From Purpureocillium takamizusanense (taxonomy: Eukaryota > Ascomycota > Sordariomycetes > Hypocreales > Ophiocordycipitaceae), in contig NC_063070.1 of the NCBI RefSeq assembly GCF_022605165.1, positions 248,001-312,000 of the forward strand: DNA of 64,000 nt, written 5' to 3'. The position numbers and the translations under genes were made by a program. The notes beneath the pieces were generated by a model. The model searched no databases. It was not told where the DNA came from and saw nothing but the letters and a program-made list of their open reading frames with translations. Below, in pieces: positions 11,340-24,183 of this stretch. How positions within the stretch are numbered: position 1 is the first letter of the stretch; every line of letters starts with the position of its first letter.

Positions 11340-14300
11340 AATGGCGCCCACGCCAGCCCGGACTGGTGGGATTTGCGCTTATCGACGCTCGCTGTGTGGC
11401 GGCGACGGTGGGTACGTACCTTCATCACTTACCTTTCACCTAAGGTACGTGCGCCTGCCTGTACCTTCTACGGGGCAGCTCATCAGCGCGGCCAGGGCAA
11501 TCACCCTGCGGGGGAGGGGGGGGTGCCGTGCCAGACCCGGCCAGGCAGTGTCGAGGGAAAGAAAAAAAAATTAGAATGGCCTCAGCTGCTCCGGCACGCT
11601 GCTTATCCCACCGCTGCTTGCCGCCGCCTCACAACGGGATATACCTAGACTGCAGTGGGTTTGTCTGGGCAGACTGGGTGTGGATCGGATACGTCCAGCA
11701 CGTAGCATCCCTTGTGCCTTGTGGAGGACCAATACCCAAGGTCAAGTCGCCGCCAGTGGCAGGTGCCGCTGCTCTACATGCACGGGCGTGCTCCAACGTG
11801 GATGGGAAGTCAGAGCGGCTTCCAGACAGACGGGCAGGTAGGCCGGCAAAAAGGCAGGGAGAAAGAGAGAGGGGGGGGGGTGGAAATCGGGTTATTTCCG
11901 TCATAGCGCGAACGCTGAAAAGTAGCATTTGCCCTCACAGCGCGGCGCGCATGGTAATTCCCCGAAGACGGTACCTTGGGCGCTCCGTTCTCCGTACACA
12001 GGACTGGACACTGGTCTACGATGGATGCCTGTGGGCTCCCTGCCAGGAGGGATTGAAGACGCCAAGTGGGCTTCTCCGCCTCTTGTTGCCCGTTTGTTTG
12101 TTTGTTGGGTGTTATTCTTGTCGCTGCGCTGCCACCGCCTGCCTGGCCACGCGCGAAGAAGGCTGCTGTCGACTTCCCCCCTGGACTGACTCGCGTGGCA
12201 GGCGCAAAGATGACGAGCAGGTGGGAGAAATTCCGAGAATGCGTTGGGCGAGAGCGGCGGAGTCCGGCAGCGAGGCGAGTTCTTCTAGAGGCTCGGTCCA
12301 GTGCAGCGTTGCAGGGAAAGGTTCGGGCTGGCGGCCCACGAGTCGGGAGATACAAAGCCGTCCCCGCGGCGTCACCGACGACGTGGGTGAGATGGCAGCA
12401 AGCTTTCAGGAGGCTGCTGCGACCTGCCTTTTACTCACAGTGCAGCGGAGGGCGTGGGAGGCGGGTGGGAGTAGGTGGGCCTGCGAGTGGGAGTGTGCGC
12501 GGGCATGCTGGCTGGCTGGGATAGGAGGGGGGCGGGATGGACGTCCGAAATATGGGGGGGATGGAGGCCTAGGTACTGTAGCCATCTGGCTTAGGTACTA
12601 ACCTTGGTACTTGGAAGGGTCCACTACCTCTATGGATGCCCCCCCCCATGAGTCCAGAGGCGGCGAGGGCAACGCTGCACCGCACTGCACCGCACCGCAG
12701 CCCAGGCTCGGCCAGGGGTGGGGACAACAGAAAAAGAGGAGTCAAAGCGAAGCACGCCTCCTTGAAGGCCACCCATACTGTCGGGTGCGATTTGGAAAGG
12801 CCAAAGACGATGCGAGGTGCTGCCCGTTTTTCGCATGTAAGTGAGTCTCGTCGTAATAACTGCCTACCGCCGCGGGCGCTCAGAGTGCAAGTGCAGAGGG
12901 CGACGACCACGTCCACGAATGATAGCGCGTCTTAGATACCTACTAAGGTACACACTCACGCAGGCTCCCTGTGCACCGCGCTGCGCTGGAACATGCCTCA
13001 CCCGACTGCTGCACCGCGTCATCAATGCACCCGCTGCTGCGGAGGCCCCCCTCCCCCCGTCAACATCCTTTGTCGTCGGCAACCCGCGTGCTGCAGCAAA
13101 AGGCTGCACGCACTGGCCGCACCGGCGGTGGGCAAGGTGCGAATTCGTTAGGTACCTCACCTCACGCTCACGCGGGTTTCCCACATTCGTGCACCCGAGC
13201 AACTCGTCACCACCTGGCCGGTTTCAGCAGGTCCCAGAAGGAGTGTGGCGGAAACGAGGCTTTTCCCCTTTCCCCCTTTTTCCTTTTCCCTGCGGTGCGG
13301 ATGACCGGGAATGATGGGTGGCGATTGCGTGCACCAAAGTACCCATCGATTGCCCATTATCCAAGGCCCATCTCCATCCCCATGCTCTCCTCCGTTGTGG
13401 TATCATGGCATCCCTGCCCGGAGGCCCCCGACTGCTCTCATCGGCGACAGGCGACCTGCCACACATCATCACCTGCCTCCCGCGCCGGAGTTGACAACAG
13501 CCCGACCGGATGCTGTCTGCCCAGCTCCCCATGTATACATACAAATGTGCATATATAGTGTATGTATTTGTTGGCCAATTCGGTCAAGGCTGTCTGTACT
13601 CTTGCCCCAATTGAGCCGTACCATGATTCAGCAGCCATCGTCATGGCCTCCTCGAAAACACAAGCAAGAGTCGAGGCGGCGGCGGCGACGACGAATGCGG
13701 GCTCCACGCGTTGGTGGCACAGACGGGTATCTTGGCTGGATCCAACTGCCCCGCGAGTGGCCAGGGGTAATAGGTTGCCGTTCTCGCACCGAGGGGCGGC
13801 CAAGAAGCCGGCCGGTCGACAGGGTGGATGCTTGCCATGGGTGCGTTGCGTTGCGTTGCGCCTCAATGCGATGCCTGCCCCCGTCTTTCCGCCATCCCAG
13901 GGCCTTGGAATGCACGCAGCGAGGAGGAGGCCCCCCCCTCCCCCCATGCACAGTGCGCGAGCGTCGCCGTCACCCCCGGCCATCAATCACCCTCCAGACT
14001 CTGTGAGATCTGCGGCCTTTTTTTATGAATTCCATTTTTTTTCTTCTGTTCTGTGAGCTAGCCGCTCCCAATCAGCGCCCGCATGGCCGGGTCCCACCAT
14101 CGGCTGTACACCTCCAGGGCCCCAGACTGGCCAGGCCAGGGTAGGCGAATGCACCCATCTCACTGGCTCTCGGGCCCCAGGTCCTGGTTCGTGGGTACCG
14201 GAGGGGTTGAGGCGTATCGATGAGCGCCTTCCGGATGCTTGGAAATTTCAAGTGTCACAGCGCGGAGCAGATGCCCTTCCGAGCGCTTGCGACTGGCCCG

Positions 14301-14512
14301 TCGGCCGGCCGTGGGATGGAGGGACCTTCTGCAGACGAGCAGTTGCCTACGCGCGTGAATGGATGCGCGTACCTCTACAGTTGTCGGTCCGGCCAGTGCA
14401 GTGGGTCGGGGCACGCGGCCGGCTAAGCGCGACTTTGCTCGTCGTCGACAAAGACCCGGCAGCGGCCAGTGCAAGTCGCGCTCGTGGGCGGGCAACAAAC
14501 ACGCGATGGTGC

Positions 14513-14532
14513 GATGCGATGCGATGCGATTG
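14513..14532. repeat. (GCGAT)n short tandem repeat
   Basis: Four GCGAT units. A similar short array of TGCGT units lies near 13845-13862. Confidence 0.8.
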
Positions 14533-17500
14533 ATCGCTCTGCCGTTTATAGTCAGTGCGACGCACCAAAGCAACAGCGAACCCAGCCAGCTGGTTCCCAG
14601 CACCGCGCTAGTCTCAGGGGCCAGCGTTGCCCGCTTGGGCGTGCCCCGGGCGCCAGGCCAGCCGCCCGAGGCCAGCCGCTCGATATTCTCCGCGTTCCGT
14701 GGCACAAGCGTTGGAGCCCGCCCGCTAGCAGCCCTAAGGTAGGCGTGGTTTGGTCCCTACCTTACCTTAGCATCCTAGGTACCTTGGTAGTAAGGTAGGC
14801 ATCTGGTAGGTTATGCTGTCTGTGAGATGTCGCCAAGCTGGTGATGGCCTCACAGGCGCCTCTCCGTATGAGTGGCATAGGATGTCTAAGAACGACCAGT
14901 GTTCGGCTCGAGAATGGCACCCGGTGACGCAGACCACTTAAGCTCTCTGTCTGGCGCTACAGTTGTCGACAAACGTTTCGTCGATCTGTGGCGGGATGAC
15001 TGCCGCACGCCCCCTTTCGTCCCGTCCAGCATCCATCATTCAACTGCCCCCATGCTGAAGTGTGCATGAAGCAGCATCCAACCAGGTGACTGCGAAGACG
15101 TATAGAACACGGGAGCTGCTCTATCAGTACACCGGCGATGCGTCTGTCCGTCTGTCCGTCTGTCTGTCTGAGTTTGTGTGTGCATGTGTGTGCGCCCGCT
15201 CGCGATGTCTCCTTCCGCTCCCATCGCAGCTGGGCTTTTGCAGATTGGGCACGGTCGTGATCCGCCAGCCATCTTGACCCGGGCTTTCCAATACCTAGTA
15301 GGCCGGCCTCGGGCTCCTCGTCTCGATCACGCCGCCACCTCGTCGACGCGTGCTGGGTGGACACGACTAGGGTCGGGCACGGCCGAGCATATCCCACCGC
15401 CGCAGGGGAGAAACCAGCCGTCAGCCGTAACTGTCCTCAAGCACCCCAACTTGAAGGGCCGGGGTCACAAGCGCCAGCGTCGACCCAACGCCAAGGAGCC
15501 CGGCCTACCCCTACCACGCTATCCTCCATGTGTCCCGGCGCTCAACCTGAATTAACTTTACTCCAACTTCCGGGACTCCGGACCTCAAGCAAAGCAGGCG
15601 TCTTCGTCGTCGTACTTCGTATCCACCACCCATTCCCCAATCGGGCGTTCTGCTTCGGGAAAAGGGCGCGAGCTTCGTGGGCTGTCTGTCGTGTCTACTG
15701 AATTGTTGAACAGCTCCCCCACCAGCCAGCGGCCCACAGGCGTCTCAGAGGACGGTCAGCAATGTTTCATCCCGCCTCTCACGCAATTGGAGGCATGGAA
15801 GCTGCAAACGTGTGGCCAGCGCCCATCCATGCCTCTCTTACCAAGTACCCCTGTGTATCGACAAGCCATCTGGCGGTCGCCGACTGAGGACAAAGATCGA
15901 GATGCCCTCCCTACTTTGAGAGATCCAATCACATATGATATTGCATGGGCTGCGCTGGGTTAAGACTAGAGCTATCTCCCACGTGTTGTGGTGATGAGAG
16001 GAGGCCATTGACGATGCTGGAACGCAGGCAAAGTGGAAGGTCTGCCAGGGGCCAGTTGGGCTTGAATGGAGACACACATCGTCCCAGGTGGACCGCCGTC
16101 ACTTCGTCAAGTACCAGCTACGCCGTTTAGACCATAGGTGCCACACTTCGAGTACGTATTTGCTTCGCACATAAGTACACAGTACTTGGCACCAACAGCA
16201 CGGCAAGGGGCGTCTGTCGCGGGTTGTGGGCAGCTCCAACCCGGGATACATCAGGGCATGTGGGCAAACAAGCGAGCAGGCACGACCTGCAGCCACACAG
16301 TTCTGCAGCAAAACTGACTCCGGGCTCGAGCTTCATGCCAAATGCCCAGGCTTCCCTGTCATCCGCCCCTGTGCCACATTCACATACTTGACATTCCGGC
16401 CCTGGCTGGTTACCTACAGCTCTAGTACAAAGGTACGGCGGAGAGAGGTTTCATCAAGGGTCCTCAGTAATGGGATCCAGTCCGTACTAGGCCCTTCGAG
16501 ATGCCCGCCCATCGCCTCCTCTTGTGTTGAACGTCATGCGGTCGGCTCGCTTGCCAGGCGACACACAGCTGACCACATTGGAGACGACAGGCACCAGAGG
16601 AAAAGGACAAGAAGAAAGTCTTTGCATCGAAGCGAGGGCATTGGCTCCCAGCCTCTGCTGCAGTGCTGCACGTCCAGCTCCCCACGTCCATGCCGCTTGG
16701 CCGACGCCGACCAAGCTGCTCACCGCATTGTTCCGACCAGCCCACCGTCATTCAGGTCACACGCTGTGCCGCGGGGTGATCCATGGATCCGTTGCCCGCT
16801 CTTTCTCGTACCACCAGAACGAGGTGCCAGCGAGTGCGCGATTGCACCCACCCGCGACAGCAAAGGATCCACGTGTTGTTGGCAAAGGGTTTTCGTACAA
16901 CGTGGAATCTTGACCAAAACTGCCGCGCAACGACCTCACGTGGTGAGTACCCTCGTGCGTCGTACCTTGTCCATTCTAATTGGCGTGCTGCGTACGGGCA
17001 GTGACGCCCTTGTGCAACGTCGGTTCCATCGGGTCGTGTCTCGAAGCAGCCGCCGATCCGACCAGTCCACATGCAAGCGTCTGACCGGGTCTCCACGGAG
17101 CTGGTACGTCGCCACATCCCGACTGTCGATTCATCGTGTCCCAGCGGCAATGCTCAATCATAATAATGGACATTTTGCCGGGGACTGGCTCTGACTCTCG
17201 CCGCCTACAACTACAAGAGCTCACGCTCCGCGCCGCTGATACCAATTAGCTGTCACTGTAAGGCTCAACCAGTGTCCCGAGCAGGGGCGTATACCGGGCT
17301 GCGAATGTTGCGCAGGTGCCAACAATATGACCGGCCTGCAAGGCATTTCCCACCCAATCGGTCGATAGATAGACTGCCCCTCGGAGCGACCAAACCACTG
17401 TACGGCCGCCAGCCGAGTCCTCGAGGCCGGAGTCTTCGTTGCAGAAGATGCCACGGTTTGGCCCTGAGATACATTGCGACACGTTTCCCCCTTGCAGAAG

Positions 17501-17557
17501 CGTTAGAAGCCTACAGCTCACCCTGGCGAGGCGTCTCGGTACGGAGCACGATTACTC

Positions 17558-17576
17558 AAAAAAAAAAAAAAAAAAA
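17558..17576. repeat. A homopolymer of 19
   Basis: Nineteen consecutive A in noncoding DNA. No reverse-transcriptase frame or flanking target-site duplication was recognised, so there is no evidence that it marks a retroposon tail. Confidence 0.9.
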
Positions 17577-17828
17577 TCTCCAGGTGCCAAGACCCTATAC
17601 CACAGAATCGCAAGGCAATGACGTTGAACGTAAGCAGTATCGCCAAGAGCCTCAAGCCGCACTGAGGTGCCATGTCTGTGAACCGGCGGGATCTAGCGAA
17701 CGGAATGGGGCGTGTGGCGTGAACGCCAGGCACAGAGCCAGGGGTGGATTTAGCAGGCCAAAAAACCGCAAGCCTGCATAGCCAACCCCACACGACCTTT
17801 GGAGCCGCAGGACGCGAACAGGCAGTTG

Positions 17829-17863
17829 CTACTAACTACTACTACTACTACTACCACTACTAC
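17829..17863. repeat. (CTA)n trinucleotide tract
   Basis: Imperfect CTA/CCA array of about 35 bases in noncoding DNA. Confidence 0.85.
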
Positions 17864-20770
17864 AAGTCTCATCCCACCCTGACGCTCGCGTCCTCGATCA
17901 ACTCCACCTCGGACGGCACAGAATGCGATACACGTGCCTGCGCAAACATTCATCGACGCTGCGTGTGTGTAGCCTTCGAGACTGATGTTGGACTGCGGGC
18001 TGCGCGTGGACTGCCCGACCTCATGCATGACAGCCGATGACTACAAGACGCAGAGGCATACCAAGTAACGCCAACCACCCTTGGCCACCTCTGCGCGTTA
18101 CGTGCGATGTCTGGTGAGGATCCTGGTTTGGGTAAGTCGGAGAAAATGACATTGACCAGCCGTGATAGTGGATCAGAAATAACGGGCCACCGGTTGATAT
18201 CCACGCCGGACCTTAATTACCACGATGTTTGCAACCAAATGGTGAGGGTCCACATCCAATGCCCGAATAACTGTCTGGCTCCTGTTGTCAAACGATTGAG
18301 TTTCGGATTTGACTCCAGTCCTTCGGGTAACAAAGCTTCTTCCCACAACGGGTAGTCGGTGTCAAGCTGGGGTTCTCTCAGCTAAAAGCAGCTCGGGCGG
18401 TCAAATTAATGAGGCGCCCCTGACTCTTGTCACGGAGGGAGCACCCACACACAAGGCCAGTCAGACAGAGTGACGCCCGCGATTTGATATCGGTCGGCGC
18501 ATCAGCCAGGTATCGGGCCGCGGTTCCACTGTTAGGGACGATGCACATTCTCGGAATCAGGGTCAAATGTCAACAAAAGCGCCGATGGTGACCTCGTCCC
18601 CCACTTGGCAGATCTTGGTGCGCCATGCACCCTAAATACGTGCACGCACTACGTTCGTGCTTCTGGTATCTGCGTTAGTGGATCTGCGGATGGCGTCCGT
18701 GGTGGCTAGAGGTCCGTCCGAGCAGGACTTGCCAAGCTCAACGACGCGGGCCCCGCGCCATGGCCACTACCTTCACTACTACTGCCTGCTTGGGGCGTTT
18801 TCAGGCTTCTTTCTGCGGCTCTCGCAGCCTTGCAGCGCAGATGGCATGGCGAGATCCGCACCCTTCGCCCTGCTAAGTCGCCCCATCACTCCTGCAGTAT
18901 TAGCGTACTACCGCGTATCAGCGTGTCCGGGTGTCATCTCGTGGATTCTCCGCCAATGCCAGGGCTCATCGCAGGAAAGGATCCAGACTTGTACAGTCAC
19001 ATCGCGATACGGAGTCCCAAGGAGCTGTCAGGGGTCATCACGATCGGTGCTTACGGGAAGGTCGGCGGCTGAAGGCTGCGCCGTGGGAACACCAGCTCCA
19101 AGACGTCCCGTGACAGCAATTAAAGAGCTGTTACAGATGATTGCTGACTGCAGAACGATTCAGGTCAGATCCAGACGAACCATCATGTACCTCTCCGGGC
19201 AGGCCATGCACGATACAACCGTGCACCACGATTTTCAGGGGCAGGAGACAGCTCCAATGTAGCCGGCGGTTGTCTCTTGGTACCAGAAAGTCACATTTTA
19301 CAAATGGCATCCCCTTAAGACGTCGTCGGCTGCAGGATTGCGGCAACGAGAGGGGGCTGCCTCGCCAGAGCCTTGGTTTTCACTGGTGCCTTTCACTAAG
19401 ATCTTGCATGAAGAGTCTGGCGCCAACGTTGATCGAAGACAAGCCGCATAAAGGCCTCCCAACATGTCACTCGGGGCTCTCTTCGTGACTAAAATCAATC
19501 AAAGGTCGGGATACCCGTTTTCACCTGTTTTAATGAACGGCAAGTCGGTCCGACAGGTCCTGGACAGCATCGGGAGGTATTTCCACTGTCGAGTACCTTC
19601 GCCCGGCAGGCCTCTGCAGTGACAACACAGTTGTAAATGTTCCATTAGACTGGCCCCGTTTACTGACGAGAACAGGAGCGGCACTACGGTCAAAAGACTT
19701 CTGGGTCGGCACGGTTCATGTACCCGTACGATATCATGGTGTATCGTTCGAGTCCCGGCCCGCCCGCGAGATGTTCACTGGGCGAAGACATCGGTCAAAT
19801 CGACAGATGGCGTCCTTGCTCGCACTACGTGGTTTAGCGGCCGAGGCAGCGATCTGGAGTCGAGCAGCCGTCTCGCAGGCTGGGCGACGACCAAGCTCCA
19901 GTGGAGCGGCGTGAGAAACGGTGGCGTCCAGGATAGAGCGGCGGCGCGGTCGTCGGCGCGTCTGTTCCCGAACGACGGCGCCCGTGGCTCGGGCTGGTCA
20001 GCGACGCGGATAGGCTTTGGTGGCCCATTAGTAGCCACGGCCATGGCATCAGGGACGGCCCTAGACGCGGCGCGCGTCCCGGTGGCCAACGGTAGCTCCC
20101 TCGTCTATTAATGGAGAGAAGACGACAACGGGCAGCGGGGCGCGACAGAGCGATGAGTTCAACATCAAGTCGTTGTTGCTTTGAAGTCGCCTCGGACAGC
20201 CCAATGGCCGGGCTTGTGGCAATTCAAGCCTGTTCTCCTGAGGCAGCCAGCTTGGTTTGCCGCGGCCGTCGCATAGCATCCGGCAAGAGGCCAAGGGCCA
20301 TTGATTGAATGCGTGTTGTGGACAGCCATGGCGGGACGCACACGCCCCTGAGGGTGGCCACGCCCCCGTCGTGTCGTGTCGTGCCGTTGACCTGGGGAGC
20401 GGCAGAGAGGAAGCGCGCGGGCGCGGCGCGAGTCGTGAGCGTCGCCTGCCAGTGTTGACTGTTTCGGTTGATAGCATGTGTTCGTTGGTTTCCGATGCGT
20501 TGACACGAGTTGAGCAGGACGTTGCAAAGCCTTGTCAGCAGGTGCCGCAGGGCAGCATCGCGCGATGCGGAACAGCTGGCTAACCGAAGGTATTCGGGGG
20601 TGGGTACGTGGTCCGGGGAGTGCCCTGTTCACTAATCTCGGGACGACCGACTGGCGAGCCACCCGTGAGTGACCTGCTGGCACTGCGTGTACTGTGTGGA
20701 TGTCTTGCCCAGGCTGTCTTGTTCTGATAGGCGCGATCGCCCAAGCGGCCGGTCAAAGAGGGGGTGTCGC

Positions 20771-20880
20771 GATGGGGGGGGGGGATGGATGGATGGATGG
20801 ATGAATGGTGGTGGTGGGTGGATGGATGTGGGATGGATGGATGGATGGATGGTTGGGTGGGTGGGGTGGATGGATGGTGG
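20771..20880. repeat. GGAT/GGTG-rich array
   Basis: A G run followed by about 100 bases of GGAT, GGTG and GGTT units, the second and longer array of this type in the desert upstream of con7. Confidence 0.9.
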
Positions 20881-20926
20881 TGACCGAGCCCAGCCACTTT
20901 TCCCCAAGCCAAGCCGCCACGCCACC

Positions 20927-20964
20927 CCTCCTCCTTCTCCTCCTCCTCCTCCTCCACCTCCACC
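20927..20964. repeat. (CTC)n pyrimidine tract
   Basis: Imperfect CTC/CTT/CAC array just after the purine-rich array at 20771-20880. Confidence 0.85.
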
Positions 20965-21170
20965 GCCCGCCGAGGTTGCGGCAGAAGCCAAACACCCTGG
21001 ACCAAGAGGAGCTGACCGGATTGCCGCGAGCAGAAGCAGCAGAGCCAGGATGGCAGGGTAGGGCCAGGCAGGGCAGGGCCAGGCCAGGGGCCATCAAAGA
21101 TGCGTCATGGAAAGGCGGGCAGGCATGCTGGTGGTGGAGGAGGAGGTGGTGGTGGTGGTTCGTTGCCACT

Positions 21171-21199
21171 GGCAGGCAGGCAGGCAGGCAGGCAGGCAA
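21171..21199. repeat. (GGCA)n microsatellite
   Basis: Seven GGCA units, preceded at about 21130-21160 by a GGT/GGA-rich stretch. Confidence 0.9.
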
Positions 21200-21843
21200 C
21201 GAGCGCGGAGTTAAGCCCCTCGGTCATGGAGCTTTCCCGCGATACCTCCCGCCCCAAACGACCTCGTCGCTTCGGCGAAGCCTTCAGGTGGCGACTCTTT
21301 GCGCACGATCCATGAATTGGCTGCGTGGCCCGCCTCTCCGGACCAGAAGCCATTCATTGAAACGGGGGACGCGAGAGCTCGCGCGGAAACAAGGCTTACG
21401 TGAAAAGCGACGTCAGTGACGACTCTCGACAAGAGAAGACCGCCGGCGGCTCAACGTCCGCTAGTACAAATCCATTTGGAGGCTTTCCTCACCCATCATC
21501 GGGGCCGGGGCCGATTTCTTGTGATTGGCCGTCTACGGAGGGACTGGAGAACGCACAGGACATGATGCAACGACATGGTCTTGTTCCGTGGGGCTGGATT
21601 TGGTGGTTCACTTCCCCTGAACCCCCGGCACCTGCAAGCGCGCAAGTCATGGTTGGCGATCCGCGCTCTTCGGGGTCGTCAACCGGGAGTCGCCGACTTG
21701 GTGGACAGTGCAAGCAGGGGTTTGCGCGCGCGCCGCGGGGGGGGGGGTTGTGTCCTCAAGCGGGCACGCACGCGCAATGCTTGCCTTGGATCTCGTTGCG
21801 GTCCCCGGGAGGAGGATGGTGGCGATGGAGGAGGGAGGGAAAC

Positions 21844-21844
21844 A

Positions 21845-21875
<31 letters not shown>
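21844..21875. repeat. (ACG)n microsatellite
   Basis: About ten ACG/GCG units in noncoding DNA. Confidence 0.85.
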
Positions 21876-22459
21876 CAGGACAAGGACAACGAGCGCCACC
21901 ATCACCATGAGTTCGGGACTCTGACGAGCATGCGGCACAATTACATCGGTATGTGTGCAGCGTCTTGTGTGTTGGCTCGTGCGGCGTTCGACAGCCACAG
22001 CCACCTACGCCTATCGTCTGCTTGCTCTGCCGCGTCCAGCGCATGGATACAGACAAGGAAGGACATTCATACATATGTACGCACATGCAGAGCTGGCCAT
22101 GTGAGATTACGACACGTGCCGGACCCCCGTCCTCTTGTGGCTGGCCGGTCGGGCGTGTTGCGCCCGAGCCTGCATGCAGGAAGGTCTGTATGGAGCATGT
22201 ACAGTATGTATGTCTCTCTCTTCTTACCTGCCTGCCTCTCTCTCTCTTCTTCTGCGTCCTGCTGCTGCCGTCAACTCCGCCTCTCCCTGGGCTGGGCTGG
22301 GCTGGCCAGGCCGGGGCTGCAGGCGCGATGAGCTGGGGAGGGGGGTGAGAGGAGGTGACACGTTGCGTGCGCGCGGGGGTTATTGTTCAGCCGAAGGGGA
22401 CCCCCCGGACGCATGCCTGTCCACATGCCTGTCCGCCCTGTGCTTGGCTTGGGCTTGAC

Positions 22460-22492
<33 letters not shown>
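22460..22492. repeat. (TGGC)n microsatellite
   Basis: Eight TGGC units with no interruption. Confidence 0.9.
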
Positions 22493-22493
<1 letters not shown>

Positions 22494-22792
22494 AGGTATT
22501 ATTATGTATGGTAGGGCACACACATTTCCCCCCAACCTCTGTTCTCATGTCCAGCAGGTAGTGCTACCCTACCCCAGCAAGGCCGGGCAAGGGGACGACG
22601 ACGATTCGACGTCGAGGTTCCTCTCTCGCGTTCAGCAGCAGCGGGCGACGCACACACTCCGCGGGTCCCGGGCAATTGCACGGGCGAACTTTTTTGCTTT
22701 GACCCATGAGGGGGGGGCTGCTCTTTTTTTCTTTACCCTTGCGGTGGTGGTGGTGGAGAAGAAGAGTATCCCAAGGAGAAGCCAGAGACGAA

Positions 22793-23011
22793 GGGGGGGG
22801 GGGGGCGAGCGAAGGGGAAAGGAGAACGAAAGAGAGAACATGCTTCGTTCGACACTGTCCTATGCAGCGGTACAGTACCAGCCAGGCGTAGTATATGTAG
22901 GTGGATGAATGAGGTGGGCGACGGATGCTGCAGGTGCCGTCACACATGTGGACATTACCTGGACTCGAATTACGGACTTGGGCGTCGGGCGGGTTTTTTT
23001 TTTTTTTTTTT
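22793..23011. repeat. G13 and T18 homopolymer pair
   Basis: A run of 13 G at 22793-22805 and a run of 18 T at 22994-23011 lie about 190 bases apart in noncoding DNA. Confidence 0.85.
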
Positions 23012-23469
23012 CAATTATTTCATCATCACACCGCAGGCCACGATGGGCTCTTGCGGCGCGGGCGCGATAGATACATACATACATGGATGGGCGTGTGTGC
23101 CAGCCATGCCTGTTAAGTCAAGTAACTTACGTTAGTACCTACGCTGGTCTGCTTGCTTGCTCGCCCGAGGCCTGTCCTGTCAAGGCTCGACCGCAATTAC
23201 GACAAGGCTCGGCCGCCAGTGGCACGAATGCGCATGGGATGGCAGGCAGATACGTACATAGTATGGCTGGCTGACCGGCCGACCGACCAACCCCATGGGG
23301 GGAAAGGGGATGGGAGGGTATGGTTTTTAATCCCCTATGATGCCAGCCCTGTCGATATGCTACTGATTAGGGTTCTAGTACTAGGTATCATATCCTGCTA
23401 TTATGTGCTGTCCAGACCATCTATCTTCTACTACCATCTACATATCTATTTATGCCTCTGTCCGCCTCC

Positions 23470-23492
23470 CGCCGCCGCCGCCGCCGCCGCCG
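23470..23492. repeat. (CCG)n microsatellite
   Basis: CCG units, followed at about 23507-23530 by GTC/GCC units. A further CCG array lies at about 24150-24183. All are in noncoding DNA 3' of DBP2. Confidence 0.85.
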
Positions 23493-24152
23493 TCACTGAT
23501 TCGGCTTGTCGTCGTCGTCGTCGCCGCCGCCGCAAGGCCCCCCGCCCCCATTTCCCCCCTATTCTTCCGTACTAGTTTATCGAAACAGAGAAGAACAAGA
23601 GAAAAGAAAGAGAGGGAAAGGCAACGGGGGAGAGAAAAAGAGACAGAGAGTTAAGGAAGTGGGGAGAGAATATGAAATGCCGACAGGCGGCGGCGGTATG
23701 TAGCAGCAGCCTCGAGGAGCGTCGTCGACTTTCACCATTGCTACTTATGGTGCTATTATGCACAATCATGGACACGAGACCCCCATACATGCTTCTTGCC
23801 CTCACCCGCACGTCAAAACCTGTAGTACTTCGTACAGTATCGCCGCACATTCGTATCGTATACGCACAAACACCACCATGCCACCGTATCGACATCAACA
23901 TCAGATACATCATGCCACCCAGGAAAACAAAAGCAGAAACCACACCCCCTCCCCCCTCCTCCTTTCCCCCTCCTCGTATGCACGCACGCCGCGTCAGGTG
24001 CTCTCTCTCTCTGTTCTCCCCTCCTCCTCACGCACTCATCCGTCCAACCCCCCCCTTTGCTCCATGCATATGCAATCCACTACCGCCCCGTGGAATCAAA
24101 ATCTCTTCTTTCCGCCTCCACCTCCGCCTCCGCCTCCTCGTCCCAGCGCCGC

Positions 24153-24183
<31 letters not shown>

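Noticed and set aside
11528..12601. 357-codon plus-strand frame in the desert upstream of con7
   Set aside because: Composition is dominated by Arg, Gly, Ser, Cys and Trp with no domain, and it runs through simple repeats. Treated as noncoding.
16226..17194. 322-codon plus-strand frame in the desert upstream of con7
   Set aside because: No recognisable motif, high Arg/Ser/Cys/His content, no plausible splicing pattern. Could be revisited if transcribed.
17558..17576. A19 run as the tail of a retroposon
   Set aside because: No reverse transcriptase, no element body and no target-site duplication are visible nearby.
10727..24183. CRISPR array among the tandem repeats
   Set aside because: All arrays are simple head-to-tail microsatellites without unique spacers, and the genome is fungal.
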